This document shows positions 52,851-62,221 of a stretch of 64,000 nt of DNA, one piece after another (within the stretch, counting starts at the first letter, position 1; each line of letters opens with the position of its first letter). This stretch comes from an uncultured Eudoraea sp. GTDB taxonomy: Bacteria; Bacteroidota; Bacteroidia; Flavobacteriales; Flavobacteriaceae. Under the pieces are notes generated by a model. It was given only the letters and a program-made list of their open reading frames with translations. It did not search any database and had not been told where the DNA came from. Location: assembly GCF_947258525.1 (NCBI RefSeq), contig NZ_CAMYIP010000011.1:1-64000 (forward strand), read 5' to 3'. A program made the position numbers and the translations under genes.

Positions 52851-55800
52851 TTAGTTAATGAATTCTGGTGTAATTTTTTTATCAATATAAACTATTATCT
52901 TATTTTCAACTAAATATCCCATAGTTTTCAGCGCATCGGCGTAGGTGTATAATTGTTCGTAATATTTTTGCGCTTTTTTACCAGTTTTATAATCAATTAT
53001 TGTTACTCTCTTTTTGTTAAAGACCATACGATCTGGGCGTAAAATTAGGCCATTTTCGGTTATAATTTCATTTTCATTCTTAACTGTATTCTCTGCTGTA
53101 TAAAACGACTTTAGTTTAGGATGCGAAATTATTTGAGCCACTATTTCTTTAATTTCAGGACCTTCTTCAGTTTTAAGATCTCCTTTTCTGATCATATGTG
53201 TAATTGCCGGTTCAATATCGCTCTCGGTTGTAATAAGTCCCATTATATAATGTATTACATTACCTTTTTTAATTGCTTCCTCTCTTTTACTGTCCCAAAG
53301 ACTATCGGATTTGGTAACGATATTGAAATTGGCATTATTCTTTTGAGTACCTATAAAAGGAATATTGGGTTGTGCTTCAGGGATAGGCTGATCTGACTCT
53401 TTTTCTTCGGTTGATCCAAAGGAATACCTGGTTTTAGTTTCATCCCAAATCCCCTGAGTTTTTAAAAAATGGATAAATAATCCGGAGTAATTATCAGATC
53501 TATATTCGTTCTTAGAATTAAGAAGCATTTCAGTGATTATAACCAGCCTGTCAACCGCTCTTGTAAGTGCCACATATAATATATTAAATGCATCCAATTC
53601 GAGCCTGTGCTGTTCTTCCTCATAAATTGTTTTGGCTGCTTCCCCATAATGCACTACTTCAGATTTCTTATTTATGAGTACTTCTTTAAATTCTCCAAAA
53701 TCCTCAACAGGCAACCACAATTTAGGTTCCAGTTCATCATAGATTCCTGTATTGGCAAAAGGGTAAATAACAACTGGAAACTCTAATCCCTTTGCTTTGT
53801 GAATGGTCATTATCTGCACTGCATTTAAATTTTCGGGGGCTACAATACTAAGTTTCTCCTTTTTCTTTTCCCAATGGTCTATAAATGAGGCGATACTGAT
53901 ATCCCCTCTTTGTTCCAAATCAATGACCTCATCCATAAAATAAGTAATGTACGCATCTGAATGTTCAACTAAATTGAATTGTTTTATGGCGTATTCCAGG
54001 CCATCAGGCAGAGAACTATACTTTAGCTCGTCAATATTAAAGTTGTAAACGTCTTCTAGAGCAGAAAGCAAATTGTTCAAATACTTTTGAATAAATTGAT
54101 GTTTCTTTTCTCTGTTTGGAGCAAGAAAATACAGTATCTCATAGCAAATTTCTGAATCCTCCGGTGCATTGATATGCTTTAATAAATTGACAAGAAAGTT
54201 GACTTTTGGATTATTCTTTAACAAAAGTGTTTCGGAAGAAATAATAGGAATATTTTGCTCTACAAGAAAATCGGCCAAAACAATACCATGTTTACGTTTT
54301 CTTGTAAGAATACAGATATCGGCATAATTAAATTTATCTGTTCGTGCTTTTTTTATTGCATTTAATACCTCTTCACAATATGCTAAATCTGTATTTTCCT
54401 GGGGCATTTTGATAAAATTCAAATCTACCGATCCGCCTAATTTTTCATTAAAACTTTGTTTGTTGCCATCCATAAAAAGTGAATTATACTTTGGACTACC
54501 CAGGAATGGGCATGTTGCGGTAAAAAAGGCGTTGTTAAATTTTATTAGTTCCTGCCTGCTTCTATAATTTGTTTCAAGTGATTTAATTTGGGGTTCTACC
54601 ACAAAAGGATTTGCTTCATTATTAATGAGATTTAAAAATTGTTCGGCTCGCCCACCGCGCCACCTGTAAATAGCTTGTTTAACATCTCCTACCAATAGGA
54701 GTGTTCCCATATTACCCTGCTCATCCTGACTTTCCAGGGCATTACTAATCAAAGGAATAAGATTCTTCCATTGCATTTGTGAAGTATCCTGAAATTCATC
54801 AATAAAATAATGACGATATTTTTCTCCAAGCCTTTCATAAATATACGGAGCAGGCTGGTTCCGAATTTCTTTCGATATAATCTTATTGAATGAGGATATT
54901 GGAATCTGATCCCGTTCTAATTCAATTGTTTTAATTTCTTGCTGGATTGCGTTTAAAACCGTTAGAGGCACTATATTTAAATAGGAATTCCTTAAAAAAG
55001 CCCTGTCATAAATTCTCTTTTTAATTTCTAAAAAACAGCGGTTCAATTCGGAGACAAATTCCGGACCGGGAGACTCAATCCCGGATTTAAAAATTTTACC
55101 TTCCCGTAAATTATTTTCTAACTGATTATTGTAAAGCTTAGTTGGATTAAATTCGCTATCACAAATTTTTGCAAAATGGTTTGGAAGTGTTTTCCTTGGA
55201 AATACTTCTAATTCCAAACCTGAATGCGTAATAGTATCCAGAGCTTGTTTTGCAATGTCTCTGACTTCACCCTCAATAAGAAGGATCTTTTGTTGAATTA
55301 ATTTTTTGAGCGTTAAAAAATCCTTAGGGCTTTTGTTTTTCAGCTGTTCAAGGTGGTAAGATTGGTTTTCTTCAAATGATAATTTACCCATTTTTGTAAG
55401 GTCGAAAGCAATATCCCAGCTTTTATCGTCCTGAATTTTTTCCAAAGCAAAATCAATCAGCACTTTTGTTAAGACCTTATCCGTCCCGGCTTTATTTATT
55501 AGCCGATCAATTCCTTCACCCAATAAAAGGTCTGTGTCCAATACAACTTCAAAATTCTGCGGAATTTTAAGGTCTTTAGCAAAGGTTCTAATTAGCCTGT
55601 GCGTGAACTTGTCAATGGTTGAAATATCAAAAAAGGCGTAATTATGAAGGATTTGCCTTAATGTAATATTTGCCCTTTTTTGTAATTGATGGTGCTCAAT
55701 ATTCAGATCTTTGGCTAATAATAAAAATAAGGTGGAAGGCTTTTTAGGGTGACTAAATTCAAACAGGCTATCGAGAATGCGACTTTTCATCTCATTAGCG

Positions 55801-55949
55801 GCCTTATTTGTAAAGGTTATGGCTAGTATTTGATTAAAAACAGTTGAATTTTCTGTGGAAAGTGCAATTTTTAAATATTCTTGTACCAGCTTAAAGGTTT
55901 TCCCCGATCCGGCTGAAGCGTTGTAGATAATAAATGAGCTGTTCTGCAC
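52851..55949 (-). CDS. AddA-like UvrD helicase/nuclease subunit
   Basis: This 1032-residue protein has Walker A '[13 protein letters not shown]' near 8-20, '[14 protein letters not shown]', and the DExx box '[18 protein letters not shown]'. '[13 protein letters not shown]', '[15 protein letters not shown]' and '[14 protein letters not shown]' give the rest of the SF1 helicase motifs in order. A C-terminal PD-(D/E)XK nuclease follows ('[22 protein letters not shown]'). It should be the motor and nuclease of an AddAB-type complex with the 47431-50181 protein. Its stop codon is two bases before the kbl start. Confidence 0.9.
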   Translation of the reverse strand: MQNSSFIIYNASAGSGKTFKLVQEYLKIALSTENSTVFNQILAITFTNKAANEMKSRILDSLFEFSHPKKPSTLFLLLAKDLNIEHHQLQKRANITLRQILHNYAFFDISTIDKFTHRLIRTFAKDLKIPQNFEVVLDTDLLLGEGIDRLINKAGTDKVLTKVLIDFALEKIQDDKSWDIAFDLTKMGKLSFEENQSYHLEQLKNKSPKDFLTLKKLIQQKILLIEGEVRDIAKQALDTITHSGLELEVFPRKTLPNHFAKICDSEFNPTKLYNNQLENNLREGKIFKSGIESPGPEFVSELNRCFLEIKKRIYDRAFLRNSYLNIVPLTVLNAIQQEIKTIELERDQIPISSFNKIISKEIRNQPAPYIYERLGEKYRHYFIDEFQDTSQMQWKNLIPLISNALESQDEQGNMGTLLLVGDVKQAIYRWRGGRAEQFLNLINNEANPFVVEPQIKSLETNYRSRQELIKFNNAFFTATCPFLGSPKYNSLFMDGNKQSFNEKLGGSVDLNFIKMPQENTDLAYCEEVLNAIKKARTDKFNYADICILTRKRKHGIVLADFLVEQNIPIISSETLLLKNNPKVNFLVNLLKHINAPEDSEICYEILYFLAPNREKKHQFIQKYLNNLLSALEDVYNFNIDELKYSSLPDGLEYAIKQFNLVEHSDAYITYFMDEVIDLEQRGDISIASFIDHWEKKKEKLSIVAPENLNAVQIMTIHKAKGLEFPVVIYPFANTGIYDELEPKLWLPVEDFGEFKEVLINKKSEVVHYGEAAKTIYEEEQHRLELDAFNILYVALTRAVDRLVIITEMLLNSKNEYRSDNYSGLFIHFLKTQGIWDETKTRYSFGSTEEKESDQPIPEAQPNIPFIGTQKNNANFNIVTKSDSLWDSKREEAIKKGNVIHYIMGLITTESDIEPAITHMIRKGDLKTEEGPEIKEIVAQIISHPKLKSFYTAENTVKNENEIITENGLILRPDRMVFNKKRVTIIDYKTGKKAQKYYEQLYTYADALKTMGYLVENKIIVYIDKKITPEFIN

Positions 55950-56025
55950 TTATTTTTTATTGCAAATTACACAATCTTAAAGAGTTCTTAACAAATAATT
56001 AGGCCAATATAAATGTTAAATAGAG

Positions 56026-56033
56026 TAACTTTG
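56026..56033 (+). promoter_or_regulatory. -7 box of the superoxide dismutase gene
   Basis: TAACTTTG matches TAnnTTTG and lies 34 bases before the ATG. A clear TTG at -33 is missing, so only the -7 part is supported. Confidence 0.5.
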
Positions 56034-56067
56034 ATTCACTCTAATTATTAACTTAAAACGTTTAGAA

Positions 56068-56676
56068 ATGGCATTTGAATTACCAAAACTACCCTATGCA
56101 TATGATGCATTAGAACCTCATATTGACGCAAGAACTATGGAGATACACCATACAAAGCATCACAATGGTTATACTACGAAGCTTAACGCAGCTATTGAAA
56201 ACACAGATCTCGCAACTAAATCTATAGAAGAGATATTAGAAAACTTAGATATGTCTAATGGCGCCGTCCGAAATAATGGAGGAGGGTATTACAATCATGC
56301 CTTATTTTGGGAAATTATGTCTCCGGATGGTGGAGGTGAACCAACAGGAGAACTTGCGTCGGCAATTAATGATGCCTATGGTTCATTTGATGCCTTTAAG
56401 GAGACTTTTAGTAATGCGGCAGCGACACAATTTGGTTCTGGCTGGGCCTGGCTTTGTGTGCATAAAGGGGGCAAGGTAGAAGTTTGTTCTACACCAAATC
56501 AAGATAATTCATTAATGCCCGGCACAGGATGCGGAGGTCATCCAATATTAGGATTGGATGTTTGGGAACATGCTTATTATTTAAATTATCAAAACAGAAG
56601 GCCGGATTACGTTAAAGCTTTTTTCAATATTATCAACTGGGATAAAGTTGCTGAATTATACAGTTCCAATAAGTAA
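56068..56676 (+). CDS. sodA: Superoxide dismutase (Fe/Mn family)
   Basis: This 202-residue enzyme dismutates superoxide in the cytoplasm. Metal ligands are His27 in '[12 protein letters not shown]', His77 in '[10 protein letters not shown]', and Asp and His in '[13 protein letters not shown]' near 164-168. The 'GGGYYNH' stretch and the Gln in '[10 protein letters not shown]' are the features usually found in Mn-type enzymes, so sodA is preferred over sodB. Its length is typical. A perfect terminator follows. Confidence 0.94.
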   Translation: MAFELPKLPYAYDALEPHIDARTMEIHHTKHHNGYTTKLNAAIENTDLATKSIEEILENLDMSNGAVRNNGGGYYNHALFWEIMSPDGGGEPTGELASAINDAYGSFDAFKETFSNAAATQFGSGWAWLCVHKGGKVEVCSTPNQDNSLMPGTGCGGHPILGLDVWEHAYYLNYQNRRPDYVKAFFNIINWDKVAELYSSNK

Positions 56677-56710
56677 ATTACGATTAGACTTTAGTCCGGA
56701 AGTGATTTGA

Positions 56711-56746
56711 AAAAAACCTCCCTAATTAATTAGGGAGGTTTTTTTT
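56711..56746 (+). terminator. Perfect terminator after sodA
   Basis: ACCTCCCTAA and TTAGGGAGGT form a perfect inverted repeat with short A/T sides, followed by a long T run. It separates sodA from the small RNA array. Confidence 0.9.
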
Positions 56747-56755
56747 ATTGTATAG

Positions 56756-56825
56756 AAAAGGGTGGAGAAGCCTCCACCCTTTTCGTCCCAAATCTTACCA
56801 TAAACTTAACCTACTTATGCTATGG
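56756..56825 (-). ncRNA. Tandem small RNA unit 1
   Basis: Read on the minus strand, this unit starts CCATAGCATAAGTAGG, continues through the core shared by all four units, and ends in a hairpin (GGGTGGAG/CTCCACCC on the plus strand) followed by T residues. A -7 box TAATTTAG lies on the minus strand at 56838-56831, five bases before the core. A TTG (56860-56858) lies 19 bases further up. The core differs from the other units by one base (A for G near 56802). Confidence 0.75.
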
Positions 56826-56952
56826 CATTACTAAATTACTGGTATTGTGAGAAATAACAAAGGGAAATTTTTAGGCTTTGTACTTATGCTGAAAGCGGAA
56901 TCGGGAAGAAAAGTTTTCACTATAAAAAGTATAATTTACTGATAATCAGAAA

Positions 56953-57022
56953 TAAAAAAGGCAGGTTTTCACCTGCCTTTTTCCCCAAATCTTACCATGA
57001 ACTTAACCTACTTATGCTATGG
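56953..57022 (-). ncRNA. Tandem small RNA unit 2
   Basis: This unit has the same 39-base core as units 3 and 4 and then a terminator with arms GGCAGGT/ACCTGCC and a T run. The -7 box TACATTTG (57035-57028, minus strand) is an exact TAnnTTTG match, again five bases before the core. The predicted transcript is about 70 nt. Confidence 0.8.
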
Positions 57023-57172
57023 TCTTCCAAATGTAAGTGAATAAGAAGTTGTGAAAAAAGGTTTTGGACAAACTCCTTTTTAATTGGATGAAATGCGTAC
57101 TGGTAGGATATCGTTAGATGTGGGAAAAAGAAATATTAAAGAAATTTGTTGTTAGGGGAAAATATACTAAAA

Positions 57173-57241
57173 TAAAAAGGCAGGTTTTCACCTGCCTTTT
57201 TCCCCAAATCTTACCATGAACTTAACCTACTTATGCTATGG
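57173..57241 (-). ncRNA. Tandem small RNA unit 3
   Basis: The core is identical to that of unit 2, with the same GGCAGGT/ACCTGCC terminator and T run. The -7 box TATATTTG (57254-57247, minus strand) is exact and at the same five-base spacing. Upstream it shares a further segment with unit 2 (57062-57094 resembles 57281-57313), so the duplicated unit is larger than the RNA itself. Confidence 0.8.
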
Positions 57242-57398
57242 TTCTTCAAATATATACTAATGCTTCGGAGTCGATTAAAATTTTGGCTAAACTTCTTTTT
57301 AATTGGTTGAAATACCTTTGTCTGGCTATTATACTATAATAGGTGAGGAAAAGTCGTATTAAATGTGAAGTAAATTTAAAAAAAAAGGGATGTTAAAT

Positions 57399-57469
57399 AA
57401 AAAAGGTGGAGAAGTCTCCACCTTTTTTGCCCCAAATCTTACCATGAACTTAACCTACTTATGCTATGG
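57399..57469 (-). ncRNA. Tandem small RNA unit 4
   Basis: The core is identical to units 2 and 3. The terminator arms are GGTGGAG/CTCCACC, like unit 1 but unlike units 2 and 3, and both arms change together so pairing is kept. The -7 box reads TACTTTAG (57482-57475, minus strand), one mismatch from TAnnTTTG, at the same spacing. It is the unit nearest to purF. Confidence 0.78.
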
Positions 57470-57528
57470 CAAGTCTAAAGTAACCGCCTTTCGTTCGCTA
57501 TGGTTAAAAAGCCGATGAATAGCATAAA

Positions 57529-57568
57529 TTATCGATGAAATGCACATATTTGTGTATTTCATCGATAA
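57529..57568. repeat. 18-base-pair hairpin at the 3' end of purF
   Basis: TTATCGATGAAAT (57529-57541) pairs perfectly with ATTTCATCGATAA (57556-57568). Five more pairs (one G-T) extend the stem toward a four-base loop. It lies five bases beyond the purF stop on the minus strand. It lacks a strong T run, so it may be an mRNA end-stabilising structure or a protein site more than a classical terminator. Confidence 0.55.
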
Positions 57569-57573
57569 AAATG

Positions 57574-58758
57574 TTAATATGCCCTTACGTTTTTACCCTC
57601 ATAAAAGTTTATAAAAGCCCTGTTTACAACTTTATTTCCCCCGGGGGTTGGGTAATCTCCAGTGAAATACCAATCTCCGAGATTCTTTGGGCATGCCTGA
57701 TGTAAACTTTCTATGGTTTGGTAAATTATTTGTACTTCAGCTTTAATATCTGCAGGACTTAAAAGATCGCCAATTTTTTTAGATATCTGATCCGCGCTAA
57801 AAGGTTGATAAAAGTCTTTTACATAATTAATAACATCTTTATCAGGTGTTTGAACTTGATGTATACACTTCTGATAGATTTCATCAACAAGCTGCATAGA
57901 ATTATGCTCCTTATGTAATTCAAGAGTGGCCTTAAAGGCTATAAAATCTTCCAGCTTTGCCATATCAATGCCATAACAATCCGGATAACGAATTTGTGGT
58001 GCAGAGGAAACAACAATTATTTTCTTAGGGGATAACCTGTCTAAGATCCTTAATATACTTTTCTTCAAGGTGGTGCCCCGAACAATACTATCATCAATGA
58101 TTACGAGATTGTCATTTTTGTTTACAGAGCCATAAGAAATGTCATAAACGTGGGCTACAAGGTCATCCCTGCTGCTATCCTGGGTTATAAATGTTCTTAG
58201 TTTGGCATCCTTAATGGCCACTTTCTCAATCCTGGGTCTAACATCTAGGATCTTATTTAATTCCTCTCTGGTAATATTCGAACCTAATTTTAGAATTTGT
58301 TCTTCCTTTTTCTTATTCAAATAGTTCTGTGCTTCTCTGATCATGCCCAAGTAGGAGGTCTCAGCGGTATTCGGAATATATGAAAAGACCGTATTTTTTA
58401 TATCTCCGTCAATTGCAGACAATATTTGAGGAAAAATCAATTTCCCTAATTCTTTTCGCTCCTGATATATTTCTTTATCGCTACCTCTTGAAAAATATAT
58501 TCTTTCAAAAGAACACGCTTTTCTTTCCCTTGGTTCTAATATTTCAGTTGAATTGACCCTTCCGTTTTTCTTTATAATTAATGCATTACCGGGTTCGAGT
58601 TCCTGAACGTCCTCATATACAACATTAAAAACTGTTTGAATTGCAGCTCTTTCCGAGGCAACTACGACTACCTCATCGTTTTTAAAATAGTAAGCAGGTC
58701 TTATACCGGAAGGATCTCTGAGTACAAAAGAGTCTCCATGTCCAAACATACCGGCCAT
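57574..58758 (-). pseudogene. purF: purF, C-terminal part (split gene)
   Basis: This 394-codon frame from the ATG at 58758 encodes the larger part of amidophosphoribosyltransferase. It holds the end of the glutaminase domain ('FVLRDPSGIRPAYYF'), 'FERIYFSRGSDKEIYQERKELG', and the PRPP-binding motif 'VIIDDSIVRGTT'. The frame is open further upstream to about 58805, giving 'KILRKAAKNWDGGYT' before the Met, which is normal PurF sequence. It is therefore the same gene as 58794-59354, separated by a frame change. It also lacks about 40 residues that Bacteroidota PurF proteins usually have at this point (from family knowledge). Confidence 0.8.
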
Positions 58759-58793
58759 GGTATATCCACCATCCCAATTCTTTGCAGCTTTTC

Positions 58794-59354
58794 TTAGAAT
58801 TTTATTACAGTAACAGTATCAGCCATTTCTTTAGGGTGCTGGCCCAATTGTATCAAATTATCAAAAAGCTCATCAACATTAGTCATATTAAAATTACCCG
58901 CTACGATAAGATTTCTATGCATCCAGTTATTTTGTCTTAGGAAGGGATGTACACTTTCAATACTGTTCTTGCCAAACGTACCATATCGGACGTGTCCAAG
59001 GAGCACCTCGCCTATATATGGAATCTTCCTTTTCTGCAATTCTGTATTGCCTATATATTCGGGATTTTCTTTTAAAGCCGTATTAATACGGTCATTTATC
59101 TGCGCAAAAATATCCTGTATTGGTTGTGATTCTACAGAACGAACTCTACTCATATATCGTTCTCCAGGAGACATATCTAATTTAATACTGGCAAAACCAG
59201 CACCGTCCTGACCGCGGTTATGCTGTTTTTCCATCATTAAATACATTTTGTTTACCCCGTAAAAAATACTGCCGTATTTTTCCTTATAGTAATCTAATGG
59301 CTTTAGCAGCCGTATTAAAGATATTCCACATTCGTGTTTAATGGCGTCACTCAT
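58794..59354 (-). pseudogene. purF: purF, N-terminal part (split gene)
   Basis: This 186-codon frame encodes the glutamine amidotransferase start of PurF. The catalytic Cys9 lies in 'IKHECGISLIRL', followed by 'QHNRGQDGAGFASI', 'GHVRYGTFGKNSIESVHPFL' and 'NFNMTNVDELF'. It reads normally to 'KEMADTVTV' and then shifts to 'IKF' and a stop. The correct continuation is found in another frame a few bases away. Unless it is a sequence or assembly error, the enzyme that starts de novo purine synthesis would be lost. The pfkB-like gene lies 47 bases upstream. Confidence 0.8.
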
Positions 59355-59368
59355 TAGTAAAATGAATT

Positions 59369-59392
59369 AAAAAAGCCCCGTGAGTCCGAGGC
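59369..59392 (-). terminator. Terminator after the PfkB-like gene
   Basis: GCCCCG (59375-59380) pairs with CGAGGC (59387-59392), with one G-T pair. On the minus strand the stem is followed by six T. Confidence 0.75.
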
Positions 59393-59400
59393 ATGTTTTA

Positions 59401-60327
59401 TTATTGTAATTCAATATCAAATTGTGTCAATTCTCTGAATTGACGTAATCTTCTCTCCACTTCTTCTTTTTGCAAATTTGCCATTCTTTCTGTCCCAAAA
59501 CGCTCTACGCAAAATGATGCCAGATTGGATCCATGGATAACGGCATTTCTTAAATTATTGAAGGATACGTTTTCCGTCTCTGACAAATAACCAACAAAAC
59601 CCCCTGCAAAAGTATCACCTGCACCGGTAGGATCAAAAACTTCTTCTAAAGGAAGAGCTGGTGCAAAGAAAATATTTTCATTATGGAAAAGTAAAGCGCC
59701 ATGCTCCCCCTTCTTTATGACCACATATTTTGGGCCCATGCTATGTATTTGAGTTGCAGCTTTTACCAAGGAATATTCATTAGTCAGTTGCCTGGCTTCT
59801 TCATCGTTTATAGTAATAATATCTGTATGCTTTATTACCTCCTTTAGTTCTTCCGAAGTATGATTCATCCAATAGTTCATAGTATCCAGGACAATTAACT
59901 TTGGTTTTTTTTCCATCTGATTGATAACGCTCATTTGGATGTTGGGATGTAAATTCCCTAACATAACCACATCTGAATTTTTATAGTTTTCAGGCACAAT
60001 TGGGTTAAAATCTGCCAGCACATTTAGTTCTGTACTGAGCGTATCCCTTGTGTTGAGATCGTTACGATATTTACCGCTCCAAAAAAAAGTCTTACCTCCT
60101 TTTACAATTTCTATAGCGGAAATATCAATATTTTTATCCGACAGAAATTGTAGATGTTCATAGGGCAAATCATCTCCAACTACCGAAACAATTGCCGCGT
60201 CTGTATCAAATTGTGAAGCGGCCAGACCAATAAATGTTGCAGCTCCACCAAGAATTTTTTCTGTTCTCCCAAAAGGTGTTTCAATAGTATCAAAAGCAAC
60301 AGTACCAACAATTAAAAGCTTACCCAT
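59401..60327 (-). CDS. PfkB-family sugar/nucleoside kinase
   Basis: This 308-residue ribokinase-fold kinase has 'GGAATFIGLAASQ' near the start and the C-terminal catalytic motif 'FDPTGAGDTFAGGFVGYL' near 250, which holds the general-base Asp and the anion hole. An adenosine or other nucleoside substrate is plausible because it lies among purine genes. The sequence alone cannot rule out a sugar. It is the second gene from the right of the purF group, and its own terminator suggests separate ends. Confidence 0.85.
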   Translation of the reverse strand: MGKLLIVGTVAFDTIETPFGRTEKILGGAATFIGLAASQFDTDAAIVSVVGDDLPYEHLQFLSDKNIDISAIEIVKGGKTFFWSGKYRNDLNTRDTLSTELNVLADFNPIVPENYKNSDVVMLGNLHPNIQMSVINQMEKKPKLIVLDTMNYWMNHTSEELKEVIKHTDIITINDEEARQLTNEYSLVKAATQIHSMGPKYVVIKKGEHGALLFHNENIFFAPALPLEEVFDPTGAGDTFAGGFVGYLSETENVSFNNLRNAVIHGSNLASFCVERFGTERMANLQKEEVERRLRQFRELTQFDIELQ

Positions 60328-60407
60328 AGATGAATTTTGAAATACGGTGCAAATATACGCTTTTGAAAGTCCAAATAATCGTAATTAAAAACTAAAAAAC
60401 AGTATAT

Positions 60408-61043
60408 TCATTTCCTGCCAAAATCTGCAGGAATTTCACCCCATGCTTTAGTTTCCCATTTAACAATAGGAGTATCATATGAATTGTTATTTAACCATTC
60501 AATCGCTCTCCGAATAAGATTAAATAAAGGTCTGTTTTTATTGTTCTCCACAAGCTTGGTATTACAGCTTTTTTTTCTCACCCAGCTAATGGCAGTTCTT
60601 GAATCTGAATAAATAATTCGATCACTATTTTTTTTCTTCAAATAGGCCAGTCCATGAACTATCGCAAGAAACTCGCCGATATTGTTGGTGCCTTCTATAA
60701 ACGGCCCTTGTTTAAATAGTCTTTTACCGGTTTTAGTATCTACCCCCTGGTATTCCATTATTCCCGGATTTCCACTTGATGCTGCATCTACAGAAATAGA
60801 ATGATAATTTGGATCTCCAATTTTTAAAAGATCCTGAGAGGAAAGCTGAGGGCTGTTTTTCTTTTTTCCTTTATATGCCTCGTAATTGCTGTTATAGGCT
60901 TTTTTGGCCATTTCAAAATTGGGGAAAGACATATATTGGGCTCCTTTAGCGCCAGATATTGCAGCTTTGCAATCATCCCAAGTTTCATAAATACCTGGTC
61001 TCTTGCCTTTCCAAACCACATAAAATTTATTCTTTTTTGCCAT
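60408..61043 (-). CDS. rnhA: Viroplasmin-type ribonuclease H
   Basis: This 211-residue protein starts at the ATG at 61043; a GTG two codons earlier overlaps the purN stop. The N-terminal viroplasmin domain ('KFYVVWKGKRPGIYETWDDC') binds RNA-DNA hybrids. The RNase H domain has its acidic residues in 'SVDAASSGNPG' (Asp), 'NNIGEFLAIVHGL' (Glu) and 'IIYSDSRTAISWV' (Asp). It removes RNA from RNA-DNA hybrids. It follows purN directly and so is probably co-transcribed with it. Confidence 0.92.
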   Translation of the reverse strand: MAKKNKFYVVWKGKRPGIYETWDDCKAAISGAKGAQYMSFPNFEMAKKAYNSNYEAYKGKKKNSPQLSSQDLLKIGDPNYHSISVDAASSGNPGIMEYQGVDTKTGKRLFKQGPFIEGTNNIGEFLAIVHGLAYLKKKNSDRIIYSDSRTAISWVRKKSCNTKLVENNKNRPLFNLIRRAIEWLNNNSYDTPIVKWETKAWGEIPADFGRK

Positions 61044-61045
61044 TA

Positions 61046-61612
61046 TCACTTAAATAACAGTTTTTCAATTACCCTCGGAAAATGTTCATATTCAAGTTTG
61101 TGTACTTTTTGGGCTATGGTTTCCGGGGTATCTGAGGTATCTATTAAGGTCCGTACCTGAGCAATAATTGCCCCCTCGTCATAATGCTCACTGACATAAT
61201 GAATTGTAATTCCTGTTTCGGGGTCTAAACTCTCCTTTACCGCTTCATGAACCTTCATTCCATACATTCCTTTACCTCCATACTTAGGAAGTAAGGCAGG
61301 ATGAATATTTATGATTCTATCCGGAAAATAATCAATTATGCTTTTTGGGATTCGCCATAGGAATCCTGCGAGGACAATTAAATCGGGATTAATACTTTTT
61401 AAAAAGTCAGATATTAAATCAGATTCTACAAAGGCGTGCCTGTTAAAATACAAAGCACTAATCTTAAGTCGTGCACACCGCTCCAAAACTTTAGCGTCTT
61501 TTCTGTTTGTTAGAACGGCGACTATTTCAACTTCATTATTGTCAGAAAAGTAATTGATAATGTTTTCAACATTAGTACCGGAGCCGGAGGCAAAAAGAAC
61601 TATTCGTTTCAT
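61046..61612 (-). CDS. purN: Phosphoribosylglycinamide formyltransferase
   Basis: This 188-residue enzyme transfers a formyl group from 10-formyltetrahydrofolate in the third step of purine synthesis. The substrate loop is 'LFASGSGTNVENI'. The catalytic Asn and His lie in 'RIINIHPALLPKYGGKGMYG', and the Asp in 'HYVSEHYDEGAIIAQ'. Length and motifs are standard. It leads a minus-strand group (purN, rnhA, pfkB-like, purF), divergent from acpP over 265 bases that hold no gene. Confidence 0.95.
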   Translation of the reverse strand: MKRIVLFASGSGTNVENIINYFSDNNEVEIVAVLTNRKDAKVLERCARLKISALYFNRHAFVESDLISDFLKSINPDLIVLAGFLWRIPKSIIDYFPDRIINIHPALLPKYGGKGMYGMKVHEAVKESLDPETGITIHYVSEHYDEGAIIAQVRTLIDTSDTPETIAQKVHKLEYEHFPRVIEKLLFK

Positions 61613-61836
61613 TTAAGCAAAAATATTCTTTTTGAAATTAAGTCCTAAGTTTATTAAAAATATGATTTACAACTGTCAGGAATATTTCAACAATAATCAG
61701 AAAAAATGGTCTATTATATTGATTTTAGCTTTATTCCGGGAAGAAAATTTGTGTTGAAACTAATATTCTTGAGTTTAAATTTCTTAAATTACGATACATT
61801 TTTACGACAAATAGTGTTATTACATCATAAGTTTTT

Positions 61837-61844
61837 TATTTTTG
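61837..61844 (+). promoter_or_regulatory. -7 box of the acpP promoter
   Basis: TATTTTTG matches TAnnTTTG and lies 33 bases before the acpP ATG. A clear TTG at -33 is not present. Confidence 0.5.
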
Positions 61845-61877
61845 CCAACGATTTAAATTTTAAAAACCAAAATTATT

Positions 61878-62111
61878 ATGTCAGACATTGCATCAAGAGT
61901 AAAAGCTATCATCGTTGATAAATTAGGAGTTGATGAAAACGAAGTTGTAGCCGAAGCTAGCTTTACCAACGACTTAGGGGCAGATTCATTGGATACTGTT
62001 GAGTTGATAATGGAATTTGAAAAGGAATTTGATATTCAGATCCCTGACGATCAAGCAGAAAATATCGCAACAGTTGGCCAAGCTATTAGTTATATAGAAG
62101 AAGCCAAATAA
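61878..62111 (+). CDS. acpP: Acyl carrier protein
   Basis: This 77-residue acidic protein has the phosphopantetheine Ser37 in '[20 protein letters not shown]'. It carries growing acyl chains for fatty acid synthesis. The length and sequence are near-universal. It is followed by a terminator and then fabF, so it can be made in excess over the enzymes that use it. Confidence 0.98.
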   Translation: MSDIASRVKAIIVDKLGVDENEVVAEASFTNDLGADSLDTVELIMEFEKEFDIQIPDDQAENIATVGQAISYIEEAK

Positions 62112-62140
62112 ATTTATGATTTCTTGATAAAGTTTTATAA

Positions 62141-62178
62141 TTATCCATGCGGTAATCGTGCTGCATGGATAATTTTTT
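62141..62178 (+). terminator. Terminator between acpP and fabF
   Basis: TTATCCATGC (62141-62150) pairs perfectly with GCATGGATAA (62163-62172), followed by eight T. As it sits between two genes of one pathway, it may act as a partial terminator that sets the ACP to FabF ratio. Confidence 0.85.
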
Positions 62179-62221
62179 TTAATTTACACTTGGGTTAGAC
62201 ATCAATTTAAAAATAGGTTAA

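Noticed and set aside
56750-57470. Regularly spaced repeats suggesting a CRISPR array
   Set aside because: The repeats are about 200-230 bases apart, contain terminator hairpins and promoter boxes, and the spacers share sequence; there are no cas genes.
58790-58810. Programmed ribosomal frameshift in purF
   Set aside because: No slippery heptamer is evident, and the junction also lacks a stretch of expected residues, so a deletion explains it better.
61706-61918. Plus-strand frame of 70 codons before acpP
   Set aside because: It overlaps the acpP promoter and start in another frame and has a biased Phe/Leu/Asn composition with no family features.
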